Source of the DNA: an uncultured Clostridia bacterium | Lineage (GTDB): Bacteria; Bacillota; Clostridia; Oscillospirales; Acutalibacteraceae | Assembly: GCA_937876375.1 (NCBI GenBank) | Contig: CALEHY010000016.1 | Location: 1 to 62,709 of the forward strand | Reading direction: 5' to 3' | DNA: 62,709 nt | Shown: piece after piece, positions 24,801 to 33,116 of the stretch | Layout: each line of letters starts with the position of its first letter | Numbering within the stretch: the first letter of the stretch is position 1 | Made by a program: the position numbers and the translations under genes | Notes under the pieces: generated by a model | The model's database searches: none | The model's input: the letters and a program-made list of their open reading frames with translations, nothing else | Told to the model about the DNA's origin: nothing

Positions 24801-26243
24801 TCACTTTCTAGTTATTAACAAATAATCAATAGCGTTAATATATCCGTTATTATCCTTGTCTGCATAATTGTTATAGGATGCACTAGTATCAAAATACTGT
24901 CTAAAATAATTCATCCTATCATGAGTGACAATAGCTCCGCTATCGCCTCTTCTTTGAGTGATTATATCACCATTTTCAACACCAAGACCAACAATCAAAT
25001 TGGATGTATTTACTGTACTAGATGTTGAATATATGTGGTTTAAGCCTAATTCCTGTGAGTAGGTATTAAGATCACAATATGATGATATATAAAGTCTATT
25101 GTCAAGCTTTTCTAATCTAATTAGATAATCGTAAAAATTTATCGTATGACTAACACCATCAGGATCCTTTGCGCTAGAGGATAGGGATGAATATGTGTAA
25201 TATATTTCTTCAGCAGAAGATAACAATTTCTTTTGATTACCCTGCAAATCACGCTTAATTATATTAGCATATCTATATGAGTTTGACTGTGTTGATAGAT
25301 AGTAGTAGTCGCCATCTATTACCTCAATATTAGTGGTTAAATCATTCCAAAAATAATCATCATACTTTGTGCTATCACAAACTACATAATCGGGCTTAAT
25401 AAAATCATTGTGATACGAACAATACTCACTAGAAAACTTTTCTTCACTCTTTAGGAAATATCTGTGAAGAAATGAGCCATAGACATTAAAATCACCAAAA
25501 TAACCCAAATCATCAAAAGTTAAATCTAGATAATACCAATCGCCATCAATCTGAACAGCGTTCCAAGCATGTGTCATCTTGTCAGATATAACATAAACTG
25601 ATGGAATATTAAGCTTTTTCATCAGATAAGAAAATGCAAGTGAATATCCAGCACATACAGTGTCGCCATTATAGAAAATGCCGTAAGCAGAATGCCAAAT
25701 GTATTGGTCATTGGAAATATCTTTTGGATATCTAGCAATAGTACACAAATAATCGTGAATAACAAGAACTCTTTGTTCATCAGTCATACTGTCATCAATC
25801 AAAGACAGGGCTTTATTAACACCGTTGTTAAAAATAATCTTCGCATTTTCTATCTCTGCCTTGGTCATAGCATAGCCAGGTGTCAAGGACTTTATATAAT
25901 CGCCTGTATATGAATAGCTATAAGAGCTAGATACATAAAAGAGATCTGGATTATCATTAATTAAGCTTGTATACGCAACCTTAAAATCGCTAATCTTAAT
26001 TCTATATGATGACAAGTTAATTGAGGATGACACATTGCGAAGACCATTTAGTATTGCAGTCTTTGCGTTATCGGAGATACTTGCATTATCGGAGGAATAA
26101 CCAGAGTCGTAAATGTCGTAATCACCCTCCTGAAGCAAGGATGCACTATCAACTGAATAGCTAACGCCAGCGTAGGCATAAATAGGAAGTAACAATGAAA
26201 AAAGCATTATTACAGCTAATAATACTGACACATACTTTTTCAT
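24801..26243 (-). CDS. Secreted transglutaminase-like protein with half-dockerin (paralog 4)
   Basis: A 480-residue exported paralog in its own transcription unit. Signal peptide to about residue 25 (LLLPIYAYA); triad Cys in DTVCAGYSLAFS, His in MTHAWNAVQI, Asp in YYLDLTFDD. The terminal loop is ADKDNNGYINAIDYLLITRK. It is separated from paralog 3 by a terminator-promoter hybrid and preceded by another one, so the four genes can be controlled as one plus three. No cohesin-bearing protein is in the window. Confidence 0.87.
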   Translation of the reverse strand: MKKYVSVLLAVIMLFSLLLPIYAYAGVSYSVDSASLLQEGDYDIYDSGYSSDNASISDNAKTAILNGLRNVSSSINLSSYRIKISDFKVAYTSLINDNPDLFYVSSSYSYSYTGDYIKSLTPGYAMTKAEIENAKIIFNNGVNKALSLIDDSMTDEQRVLVIHDYLCTIARYPKDISNDQYIWHSAYGIFYNGDTVCAGYSLAFSYLMKKLNIPSVYVISDKMTHAWNAVQIDGDWYYLDLTFDDLGYFGDFNVYGSFLHRYFLKSEEKFSSEYCSYHNDFIKPDYVVCDSTKYDDYFWNDLTTNIEVIDGDYYYLSTQSNSYRYANIIKRDLQGNQKKLLSSAEEIYYTYSSLSSSAKDPDGVSHTINFYDYLIRLEKLDNRLYISSYCDLNTYSQELGLNHIYSTSSTVNTSNLIVGLGVENGDIITQRRGDSGAIVTHDRMNYFRQYFDTSASYNNYADKDNNGYINAIDYLLITRK

Positions 26244-26264
26244 AAAATCACCTCCGTCAAGTAT

Positions 26265-26307
26265 ATAATACTAAAAAAGCACCACTTAGTCAATAAGTGG
26301 TGCTTTT
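26265..26307 (-). promoter_or_regulatory. Terminator-promoter hybrid between oadA-like gene and paralog 4
   Basis: A 14-bp stem AAAAGCACCACTTA (26275-26288 / 26294-26307) with the loop GTCAA ends in TTTTTT on the minus strand. TTGACT (26288-26293) in the loop, 17 bp, TATTAT (26265-26270) form the paralog 4 promoter. Loop, spacing and CTTTTTTAGTAT are as at 24757-24799, but the stem sequence differs. Confidence 0.8.
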
Positions 26308-26312
26308 AATAA

Positions 26313-27710
26313 TTAAACTGGATGAACCTTTGTTTTTATATCATCGTGCTTACCATCAAGTCCATACTTTGCATCTCTTCTCTTCTCAAAGAACTTGGTA
26401 GCAACCTGACCGAACTGAGCATATGACAATACATCTTCCTCTTGCTCATAGAACTCAGTAATCTCGTTCTTGAACTGATCAATAGTATCAGTAAGCAAGT
26501 CTGCTGGACGGCAAGTGATAATATCATCATCACCACAGATCTTCTTCTGGAATTCTGGATCGATATCGCAAGGAGTCTTACCATACTTACCAGCAACCAT
26601 ATCCTTAAATTCCTTTGTTACCATCTTGTAGCGCTCGCCCATGATGATATTAAATACAGCCTGTGTACCAACAATCTGTGAGGTAGGAGTAACAAGAGGT
26701 GGATAACCAGAATCCTCTCTAACTCTAGGAACCTCTGCAAGCACTTCTTCAAGCTTATCCTCTTTACCAGCCTGCTTAAGCTGACTGTTAAGGTTAGATA
26801 GCATACCACCAGGTACTTGGTACAATAGAGTATTAGCATCAACGCCAAGCATCTTTGGATCAAGCAGACCAGACTCAAGATACTGCTGACGAAGAGGAGC
26901 AAAATGATCCCTAACCTCAGTAAGAGCCTTTAGATCAAGACCTGTATCAAACTCTGTTCCTTGTAGTGCTGCAACCATAGACTCTGTTGCTGGGTGTGAA
27001 GTACCCATAGCAAGTGGAGACATAGCTGTATCGATAACATCAACGCCAGCCTCAATACCCTTTAGAAGTACCATTGATGCAAGACCAGAGGTGTAATGTG
27101 TATGAAGCTGAATAGGAATCTTAACTGTTTCCTTAAGTGCTTTAACAAGGTCATATGTGCCATATGGTGTCAAAAGGCCAGCCATGTCCTTGATACAAAT
27201 TGAAGCAGCACCAGCGTCCTCAAGCTGTTTTGCATAATTGCAATAATACTCTGTATCAAATACTGGACCAGTAGTATATGAGATTGCAGCTTGAACATGA
27301 CCACCGTACTTGTTAGCAGCATTAATTGCTGTCTGCAGGTTACGAACGTCGTTAAGAGCATCAAAGATACGAAGGATATCAATACCATTTGAAATACTCT
27401 TCTTTACAAAATAATCAACAACCTCATCACTATAGTGACGATAGCCAAGCATATTCTGTCCTCTAAATAGCATCTGAAGCTTTGTATTAGGACATTTTTC
27501 TCTAATTAGACGAAGTCTCTCCCATGGGTCCTCGTCAAGAAAACGAAGGCAGCTATCAAATGTAGCACCACCCCAGCACTCTAGTGAGTGGAAGCCAATC
27601 TTGTCCATCTTTTCGAGAATATCAACAAATTCATCAGTTCTCATTCGTGTAGCAATCAATGACTGATGAGCATCACGAAGGACTGTTTCTGTAATTCCAA
27701 TTTTTGCCAT
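26313..27710 (-). CDS. oadA: Oxaloacetate decarboxylase alpha / transcarboxylase 5S-type carboxyltransferase
   Basis: Transfers the carboxyl group between oxaloacetate/pyruvate and biotin. A 465-residue TIM-barrel enzyme of the PYC-OadA family: ITETVLRDAHQS at the N-terminus, metal ligands in DALND and LHTHYTSG, the carboxybiotin Lys in CIKDMAG, and the conserved PGGM segment. It lacks a C-terminal biotin domain; the carrier is the separate gene upstream. Neither the membrane subunit OadB nor OadG is adjacent, which argues against a sodium pump and for a soluble transcarboxylase or pyruvate carboxylase B-like role. Confidence 0.9.
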   Translation of the reverse strand: MAKIGITETVLRDAHQSLIATRMRTDEFVDILEKMDKIGFHSLECWGGATFDSCLRFLDEDPWERLRLIREKCPNTKLQMLFRGQNMLGYRHYSDEVVDYFVKKSISNGIDILRIFDALNDVRNLQTAINAANKYGGHVQAAISYTTGPVFDTEYYCNYAKQLEDAGAASICIKDMAGLLTPYGTYDLVKALKETVKIPIQLHTHYTSGLASMVLLKGIEAGVDVIDTAMSPLAMGTSHPATESMVAALQGTEFDTGLDLKALTEVRDHFAPLRQQYLESGLLDPKMLGVDANTLLYQVPGGMLSNLNSQLKQAGKEDKLEEVLAEVPRVREDSGYPPLVTPTSQIVGTQAVFNIIMGERYKMVTKEFKDMVAGKYGKTPCDIDPEFQKKICGDDDIITCRPADLLTDTIDQFKNEITEFYEQEEDVLSYAQFGQVATKFFEKRRDAKYGLDGKHDDIKTKVHPV

Positions 27711-27721
27711 TATAATACCCC

Positions 27722-28093
27722 TTATGAAAGTGTAATGATAGTTTGACCAGCGTCAACAGCGTCGCCCTTATTAACATTGATAGAAGCAACTGTTCCATCA
27801 GCTGGAGCAACAATATCATTCTCCATCTTCATAGCCTCTAGTACACAAAGAACGTCGCCAGACTTAACAGCAGCGCCAACAGAGGTCTTGATATCAAGAA
27901 TGTTACCAGGCATAGGAGCATCAACCTTAACTGAACCAGCAGATGCTGGTGCAGCTGGCTTTGCAGCAGGTGCTGGAGCTGGAGCAGCCTGTGGTGCAGG
28001 TGCTGGAGCAGCAGCTACAGGAGCAGAAGAAGTGCCCTCTTCAACAGTTACATTGTATGGTGTTCCATTAACTGTAATAGTATAGTTTTTCAT
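27722..28093 (-). CDS. Biotin carboxyl carrier protein (1.3S type)
   Basis: A 123-residue carrier with an N-terminal segment MKNYTITVNGTPYNV, an Ala/Pro-rich flexible linker (about 30-52) and a biotinyl domain carrying the biotinylated Lys in LEAMKMEN near residue 89. The length matches the 1.3S subunit of transcarboxylase. The ATG at 28093 follows GGAGG with a 7-nt gap; an in-frame TTG at 28108 overlaps that ribosome binding site. Confidence 0.93.
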   Translation of the reverse strand: MKNYTITVNGTPYNVTVEEGTSSAPVAAAPAPAPQAAPAPAPAAKPAAPASAGSVKVDAPMPGNILDIKTSVGAAVKSGDVLCVLEAMKMENDIVAPADGTVASINVNKGDAVDAGQTIITLS

Positions 28094-28108
28094 ATTTATA
28101 TCCTCCAA

Positions 28109-29425
28109 TTATTTAACAGAATGTTTTCTTGCAATAGTAGTCTCTCTCTTGCTATATAGCATTTCAAGAGCTGAAATAACCTTTGCTCTAGTTTCACTAG
28201 GAGCAAAAACGTCATCGATAGCGCCACAAGCAGCAGCCGTAAATGCAGAGCCAATAGTTGTCTTATATTCAGCCTCTAATGTAGCTCTATCCTCACCAGC
28301 TGATAGTCTATCGTTGAATAGGAATGCAACAGCAGCCTCAACATCGAGTGGAGAAGCAACAGCATTATCCCAAGCAAAAGTAATATCGGCGTTTGCACCC
28401 TTACCTGCAAGAACGATATATGCACAGCCAATAGCTTGACCAGTGATAACAGAAATCTTTGGACAAGTTGCTGTAGCGTAAGCAGAAGTTAGCTTTGTAG
28501 CAGATACGAGCATTGCATTTTCAGCACCCTTAACAAGTCCATCAGTATCAACGATAGTAACAACAGGAATATTAAATGCGTCGCAAAGCTTAATTAAAGC
28601 CTCAGCCTTATATGCACAGTGTGGGCATAGTGATGCACCATCAAGAGCAACGAAGCCAACTGTTGAGCCAGCTACTGTAGCAAGAGCTGTAACAGCCTTC
28701 TTGCCATAACTGTCCTTTAGTGTAACAACACTATCTGCATCAGCGATAGCATTGATTGTATCAATAGCACTAGCACCCTCTGAAGCAGCAACGCTAGGAT
28801 CAGTAAAATCAAGAACAGGAGCTGGTGAGAGATTGTTAGCAGGTAGAAGCACTGCAAGTGTCTTTGCTTTCTCTACTGCAGCAGCAAAATCATCACAAAG
28901 AATATCAACAACACCACCATCGGCACTATCACTAACTGTAGCATCACTAGGAGCTGTGATATAGAAATCAGCATCCTTAACAGCAATAACAACGTCAGCC
29001 ATATTAGCCATCAAAGCAGAAGTACCAAGGCACGCACCAGCGATGATAGAAATCTGTGGAACAACGCCAGAAAGTGCTGTAGCAGACTTAACAATATCGC
29101 CATATGCAGATAGAGCCTCAAAGCCCTCTGTTAGCTTAACGCCATTTGAATCATAAATACCAACAACAGGATAACCTGTCTTTGATGCAAGGTCATATAC
29201 CTTCTTTATTTTTGAACACTGGGCAAGACTGATAGCACCATTATTTACAGTAACGTCCTGACTGAATGCATAGCATGGAGCACCATTGACAGTACCGAAC
29301 GCAGCCACAACCTCGATATCACCATCAGCAGATTTTGCAAATGGGTCAATCTCTGTATAAATGCCATCATCGAACAAAGCAGCAATACGCTTTGTTGCCT
29401 CAGTTGTTTTAACTGAATTATCCAT
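28109..29425 (-). CDS. Acyl-CoA carboxyltransferase (MmdA / transcarboxylase 12S-like), short form
   Basis: A 438-residue carboxyltransferase with two crotonase-like halves. The N-half has IISIIAG-like core text (QISIIAGACLGTSALMANMADVVIA); the C-half has SVITGQAIGCAYIVLAGKGANAD and FAWDNAVASPLDVEAAVAFLF, as in MmdA, GcdA and the transcarboxylase 12S subunit. Typical members are about 510-520 residues, so this form is about 75 residues short. First gene of the operon with a biotin carrier and an OadA-type subunit. The acyl-CoA substrate cannot be read from sequence; methylmalonyl- or malonyl-CoA are candidates. Confidence 0.82.
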   Translation of the reverse strand: MDNSVKTTEATKRIAALFDDGIYTEIDPFAKSADGDIEVVAAFGTVNGAPCYAFSQDVTVNNGAISLAQCSKIKKVYDLASKTGYPVVGIYDSNGVKLTEGFEALSAYGDIVKSATALSGVVPQISIIAGACLGTSALMANMADVVIAVKDADFYITAPSDATVSDSADGGVVDILCDDFAAAVEKAKTLAVLLPANNLSPAPVLDFTDPSVAASEGASAIDTINAIADADSVVTLKDSYGKKAVTALATVAGSTVGFVALDGASLCPHCAYKAEALIKLCDAFNIPVVTIVDTDGLVKGAENAMLVSATKLTSAYATATCPKISVITGQAIGCAYIVLAGKGANADITFAWDNAVASPLDVEAAVAFLFNDRLSAGEDRATLEAEYKTTIGSAFTAAACGAIDDVFAPSETRAKVISALEMLYSKRETTIARKHSVK

Positions 29426-29491
29426 TTATATTTCCTCCTTGAAATGAATATATTGGTAATATTCAAAATACCACATATATTCCTATTTTAG

Positions 29492-29520
29492 ATTATAACA
29501 ACAAATAAGTATAATATCAA
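29492..29520 (-). promoter_or_regulatory. Promoter of the carboxyltransferase operon
   Basis: Minus strand TTGATA (29515-29520), 17 bp, TATAAT (29492-29497), about 65 nt upstream of the start codon. Confidence 0.75.
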
Positions 29521-29543
29521 TATAAATTTTAAATATTTATAAT

Positions 29544-29571
29544 AAAAAGACGGATAAAATTATCCGTCTTT
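29544..29571 (-). terminator. Terminator after rluB
   Basis: An 11-bp perfect stem AAAGACGGATA with a 4-base loop, followed by TTTTTATTAT on the minus strand. Confidence 0.88.
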
Positions 29572-29579
29572 GCTATACA

Positions 29580-30323
29580 TTATTGTTCTTTATGACCAGC
29601 AGAACGAAGAAGCTTCTTAACCTCCTGCTCTGACAGCTCTCTATACTTACCCTGCTGAAGCATACCAAGCTTAAGAGAGCCAATAGAAATACGCTTAAGT
29701 CTTGCAACTTCTAGACCTTGTGACTCGCACATTTTTCTAATTTCTCTATTTCTACCCTCGTGAAGAATAAACTCTAGAACAACTCTATTCTCCTCTGTTG
29801 TAAGAACAGTTACCTCTGCTGGTGCTGTCATTCTGCCATCAATCTCAATACCATTGCGAAGATTGTGCAAAATCATATCATCAACCTTTGGACGAACTGT
29901 AACACGATACACCTTTGCATAATTATGCGATGGGTGAGTCATACAATTTGTGAATGAACCATCATTAGTGAGTAACAATAGTCCCTCACTATCCTTATCA
30001 AGACGACCAACTGGATATATTCTCTCATCAATATCAGATACAAGGTCCATTACTGTTTTTCTGCCCATTTCATCAGACACAGTAGTTACATATCCACGAG
30101 GTTTGTTGAGCATAATATATACCATTTTTCTATGCTTGACATTAGTTAGCTTTTGCTTGCCAACTGTTACCAAATCCTTGCGAGGATTGATTTTTTGACC
30201 GATGGTAGCGACATGGCCATTAACCTTTACCTTACCAGCCATAATTAGCTCCTCGCTCTTTCTACGAGATGCAACGCCCTGCTCTGCCATAAATTTTTGT
30301 AATCTTACTTCGTTATTTGCCAT
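29580..30323 (-). CDS. rluB: 23S rRNA pseudouridine synthase RluB family
   Basis: S4 RNA-binding domain (about 1-60: RLQKFMAEQGVASRRKSEELI) followed by the RsuA/RluB catalytic domain with the active-site Asp in VGRLDKDSEGLLLLTNDG and the motif GRNREIRKM. Length 247 fits the RluB/RsuA group, acting on 23S U2605 or a related site. It overlaps the end of dacB by 19 bases. In many Firmicutes it also follows scpB. Confidence 0.93.
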   Translation of the reverse strand: MANNEVRLQKFMAEQGVASRRKSEELIMAGKVKVNGHVATIGQKINPRKDLVTVGKQKLTNVKHRKMVYIMLNKPRGYVTTVSDEMGRKTVMDLVSDIDERIYPVGRLDKDSEGLLLLTNDGSFTNCMTHPSHNYAKVYRVTVRPKVDDMILHNLRNGIEIDGRMTAPAEVTVLTTEENRVVLEFILHEGRNREIRKMCESQGLEVARLKRISIGSLKLGMLQQGKYRELSEQEVKKLLRSAGHKEQ

Positions 30324-31351
30324 AATTCTTCATCCTTTAAGACCGTTATCTCAACAGTCCTTATTAATTTATTATTCTTATATAATTTTATCATTCCTAC
30401 CCTGTCACCCTTTTTCAGTGGTGCATATAGGAATGGATAATAATATATCTTTTCTTCCATCTCGCCTACTGTGATAATATCGTAAGAATAGTAACAAGTT
30501 ACTGTATCATTATTACCACCAACTAAAGAGATAGAAATCTTTTTTGAATTAGTTATTTTCTTGTATTTTTTCTTTGCTATAGAAACAATTTTCTTATGGT
30601 CTTCCCAATCATTAGGTGCATTAAGTGTAACAGAAATGATAGTATTGCCCTCATAGTTATATGCTGACACTAGACAACGACCAGCCCTATCAGTAAAGCC
30701 AGTTTTGACACCAACAAAGCACTTGTCATATCCCAACAATTTGTTGTGATTATAAACCATTTGTGGCTTACCATTAATCTTGATTTCAGCAGATGAGAGA
30801 CAGCATATCTGTGCAAAAATCTCGTTTTGCATTGCGACACAGGCAAGTATAGCCATATCATACGCTGTAGAATGATGGTCACCCTCATCAAGACCAGATG
30901 GTGTAACAAAGGTTGTATCTTTCATACCAATATCCTTTGCCCTAGCATTCATAATATCAACAAATGCGCTGACACTACCAGCAAGGAAAACAGCAATAGA
31001 ATTAGCAGCATCATTACCAGATGCTAGCATTGCACCCTTAACCAAATCTAATAATGATATCTTGTCACCAGTTTTAGCATAAATCAGTGAGCCATATGTA
31101 CCATCAAGCATTTCATCTGTAATGGTGACAGTGTCATACAGTTTATCACTCTCACAAGCAATGAGACAAGTCATAATCTTTGTTGTAGAAGCCATCTCCA
31201 TCGGTGAATATGCGCACTTTTCATAAAGAATATCACCGGACGCCATATCAATAGATATAGCACTATTGGCACTAATATCTGATGCATATACTGGTGTGCT
31301 ACTGAATAGAAAAAGCAAAGAAAGTACAAACGAAAATAATCTATTTAACAA
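30305..31351 (-). CDS. dacB: D-alanyl-D-alanine carboxypeptidase (penicillin-binding, DacB/DacF type)
   Basis: A secreted serine peptidase trimming the terminal D-Ala of peptidoglycan stems, or a spore-cortex homologue. Signal peptide, then SxxK in MASTTKIMT, SGN in LASGNDAAN, KTG in GVKTGFTDRAG; the remaining C-terminal part is a PBP5-like beta domain. Start: TTG at 31351 follows a full AGGTGAT and gives the signal peptide MLNRLFSFVLSLLF; the in-frame ATG at 31366 has no ribosome binding site. Both are possible; TTG is preferred. It lies in the gerW-scp neighbourhood conserved in sporeformers. Confidence 0.87.
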   Translation of the reverse strand: MLNRLFSFVLSLLFLFSSTPVYASDISANSAISIDMASGDILYEKCAYSPMEMASTTKIMTCLIACESDKLYDTVTITDEMLDGTYGSLIYAKTGDKISLLDLVKGAMLASGNDAANSIAVFLAGSVSAFVDIMNARAKDIGMKDTTFVTPSGLDEGDHHSTAYDMAILACVAMQNEIFAQICCLSSAEIKINGKPQMVYNHNKLLGYDKCFVGVKTGFTDRAGRCLVSAYNYEGNTIISVTLNAPNDWEDHKKIVSIAKKKYKKITNSKKISISLVGGNNDTVTCYYSYDIITVGEMEEKIYYYPFLYAPLKKGDRVGMIKLYKNNKLIRTVEITVLKDEELWQITK

Positions 31352-31356
31352 AATAA

Positions 31357-31392
31357 TCACCTGCATAAATTATACTAAATATATGCAGGTGA
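31357..31392 (-). promoter_or_regulatory. Hairpin containing a -10 box and the dacB ribosome binding site
   Basis: An 11-bp perfect inverted repeat (TCACCTGCATA at 31357-31367 and TATGCAGGTGA at 31382-31392) encloses TATAAT (31369-31374, minus strand). The inner arm contains the dacB ribosome binding site. Transcripts coming through from gerW would hide it in the hairpin, while transcripts starting at this -10 would not. The -35 is weak (TATAGT). Confidence 0.5.
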
Positions 31393-31401
31393 CTATATAA
31401 A

Positions 31402-31785
31402 TTATTCAGCCTTTGGCTCCTCATTCTTTGTAGAAATTAGCTCTGTTAGCTTGTCTACAAGCTCTGGGATCATAGCAATAGCTCTATCAGCTGATGATGT
31501 GTAGTTGTTGATCTGCATCATTCTGCACTTGCCGTCCTGAATAACGATAAATGCAACTGGAGTGATAGAAATTCCTCCACCACCTGCGCCACCAAAAAGC
31601 TCACCACTCTGCTTTGATGGAAGGTCTGTACCGCCAGAGGTAAAGCCATATGAAACCTTTGAAACAGGAATAAGTGTTGTATCTCCAGTAACAATTGGAT
31701 CACCAATGATAGTTGATACGTCAACCATTTCCTTCATCTTTTCGAGTGTAGACTCCATAATTCTATTTACTGGTGTTTCTTTCAT
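31402..31785 (-). CDS. ytfJ: Sporulation protein GerW/YtfJ
   Basis: A 127-residue protein with the family core PVNRIMESTLEKMKEMVDV, TLIPVSKVSYGFTSGG and the GGAGGGG-ISITPVAFIV block. In Bacillus the homologue is a spore protein needed for normal germination. AAGGAGATATTGTT precedes the ATG. Placed directly downstream of DUF2953, the same pairing as in many Clostridia. Confidence 0.93.
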   Translation of the reverse strand: MKETPVNRIMESTLEKMKEMVDVSTIIGDPIVTGDTTLIPVSKVSYGFTSGGTDLPSKQSGELFGGAGGGGISITPVAFIVIQDGKCRMMQINNYTSSADRAIAMIPELVDKLTELISTKNEEPKAE

Positions 31786-31808
31786 AACAATATCTCCTTG
31801 ATATAATA

Positions 31809-32486
31809 TTATTTGTTTTTAATAAAATTCTTTAAAAATACAAAGCCGGCTCTAAATAGCATACGCAATACTAATCGAACATTAAGGCTAGCATTGATAT
31901 AGAAATAATACTCTGATAATGGGGCGATAAAATCGGCCTCGATATTATCCTCATACTTATCTATTCTCATACCATTGAGAACAAATCCCTTGATCGGATA
32001 ATAGATACCACAAATAGTACCATAATCATCAGCAATTTCGGCAGCATCGTTACCACCTATTATCATATTAACACATAATGAGTGAATATGCAAACCTTTA
32101 AATAAAGTTGTTACAGCTGAAGAAGCAGTTTGTAAAAGATTTGATACAAAAAGCATTATACCAACGATACCCTCGGTATCCCAAATCTTTGCTATAAAGT
32201 TTGGCTTGCTTTCCTTCTTCTCTTCTGGATTTTCTTGTGTTTCGGTATCATCCTTTGGTTTTTCTTCCTCTTCCTTTTTCTTGTCATCTACAGCCTCTTG
32301 CGCTGCTTTTTCTGGAAACAGGATAAATGATAAAAGCTTTGACAGCTCAATCTCTTTTTCGATAAAGACGATACGAACAATCGTTGTCCAACCACCGTCG
32401 TACTCAACCTTGACACCAACAGAAATGGACAAAATCAGCAGAGTAAGGACCACTAAAACAGCAAGTATAATCAAAAATACTTTCAT
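31809..32486 (-). CDS. DUF2953 family membrane-anchored protein
   Basis: A 225-residue protein with an N-terminal membrane helix (FLIILAVLVVLTLLILSI), a 40-residue Glu/Lys-rich hydrophilic insert (about 72-95) and a conserved C-terminal half including LHIHSLCVNMIIGGNDAAEIA. The family is usually found between scpB and gerW/ytfJ and is associated with sporulation gene sets. Molecular role unknown. Confidence 0.85.
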   Translation of the reverse strand: MKVFLIILAVLVVLTLLILSISVGVKVEYDGGWTTIVRIVFIEKEIELSKLLSFILFPEKAAQEAVDDKKKEEEEKPKDDTETQENPEEKKESKPNFIAKIWDTEGIVGIMLFVSNLLQTASSAVTTLFKGLHIHSLCVNMIIGGNDAAEIADDYGTICGIYYPIKGFVLNGMRIDKYEDNIEADFIAPLSEYYFYINASLNVRLVLRMLFRAGFVFLKNFIKNK

Positions 32487-33116
32487 TTAGTCCCCCATCT
32501 CCTCTGTTATAGTTTCGGTATCAGCAACCTTTGGCTCCTCATCCTTGTTTTCGTCGAACAAAGAGGTTTGGGAGTCGTCCTGTGCTATTTTTTCTACTTC
32601 TTCGGTCTTTGGTAGCTCTGGCAAATCATCAAGAGAATTAAGAGAAAAGCATCTCAAAAATCTATCAGTTGTACCATATATCAATGGTCTACCAGGAAGG
32701 TCAAGTCTACCCTTTTCCTCAATAAGACCCTTTTGTACAAGTGATGCAATCGAGCCTGAGCAATCAACGCCACGCACCTGCTCAATAAATGACCTTGTAA
32801 CTGTCTTGTTGTAAGCAATAATTGCAAGCACCTCAAATGCTGCATTTGAAAGTGGTGTGTTCTTCTTGATTTCAAGGAGCTTTCGTACTTCTTCACTATG
32901 CTCCTCACGAGTACAAAGCTGATACTTGTTATCAATTCTGATAAGCATTAGACCAGATTCACGCTCGTCGTACATACCACTAAGGTGACCAAGCATCTTT
33001 GTTACAGTTTCTATCTCAATATCCAAAACCTCTGCTAGCTTTGATGCTTCTATTGGATCACCAGCAGAAAACAGCATAGCCTCTAGTTTTGATATGATTT
33101 GTTCAGTTTTATTCAA
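32487..33116 (-). CDS. scpB: Segregation and condensation protein B
   Basis: Winged-helix kleisin partner of the Smc-ScpA complex. The signature EAMLFSAGDPIEASKLAEVL and PLSNAAFEVLAIIAYNKTVTRSFIEQVRG are clear; an acidic tail of about 40 residues follows. The TTG at 33116 (NKTEQIISKLEAML) follows GAGGTGG and overlaps the scpA stop; an ATG 5 codons earlier lies inside that ribosome binding site, so TTG is preferred. Confidence 0.92.
   Translation of the reverse strand: MNKTEQIISKLEAMLFSAGDPIEASKLAEVLDIEIETVTKMLGHLSGMYDERESGLMLIRIDNKYQLCTREEHSEEVRKLLEIKKNTPLSNAAFEVLAIIAYNKTVTRSFIEQVRGVDCSGSIASLVQKGLIEEKGRLDLPGRPLIYGTTDRFLRCFSLNSLDDLPELPKTEEVEKIAQDDSQTSLFDENKDEEPKVADTETITEEMGD

Noticed and set aside
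28149..28439. 96-codon plus-strand ORF opposite the carboxyltransferase gene
   Set aside because: Ala/Ser-rich reading caused by the composition of the real gene on the other strand.
26313..29425. Sodium-pumping oxaloacetate decarboxylase
   Set aside because: No OadB or OadG gene adjacent, and an extra acyl-CoA carboxyltransferase subunit is present; not excluded if the pump subunits are elsewhere.
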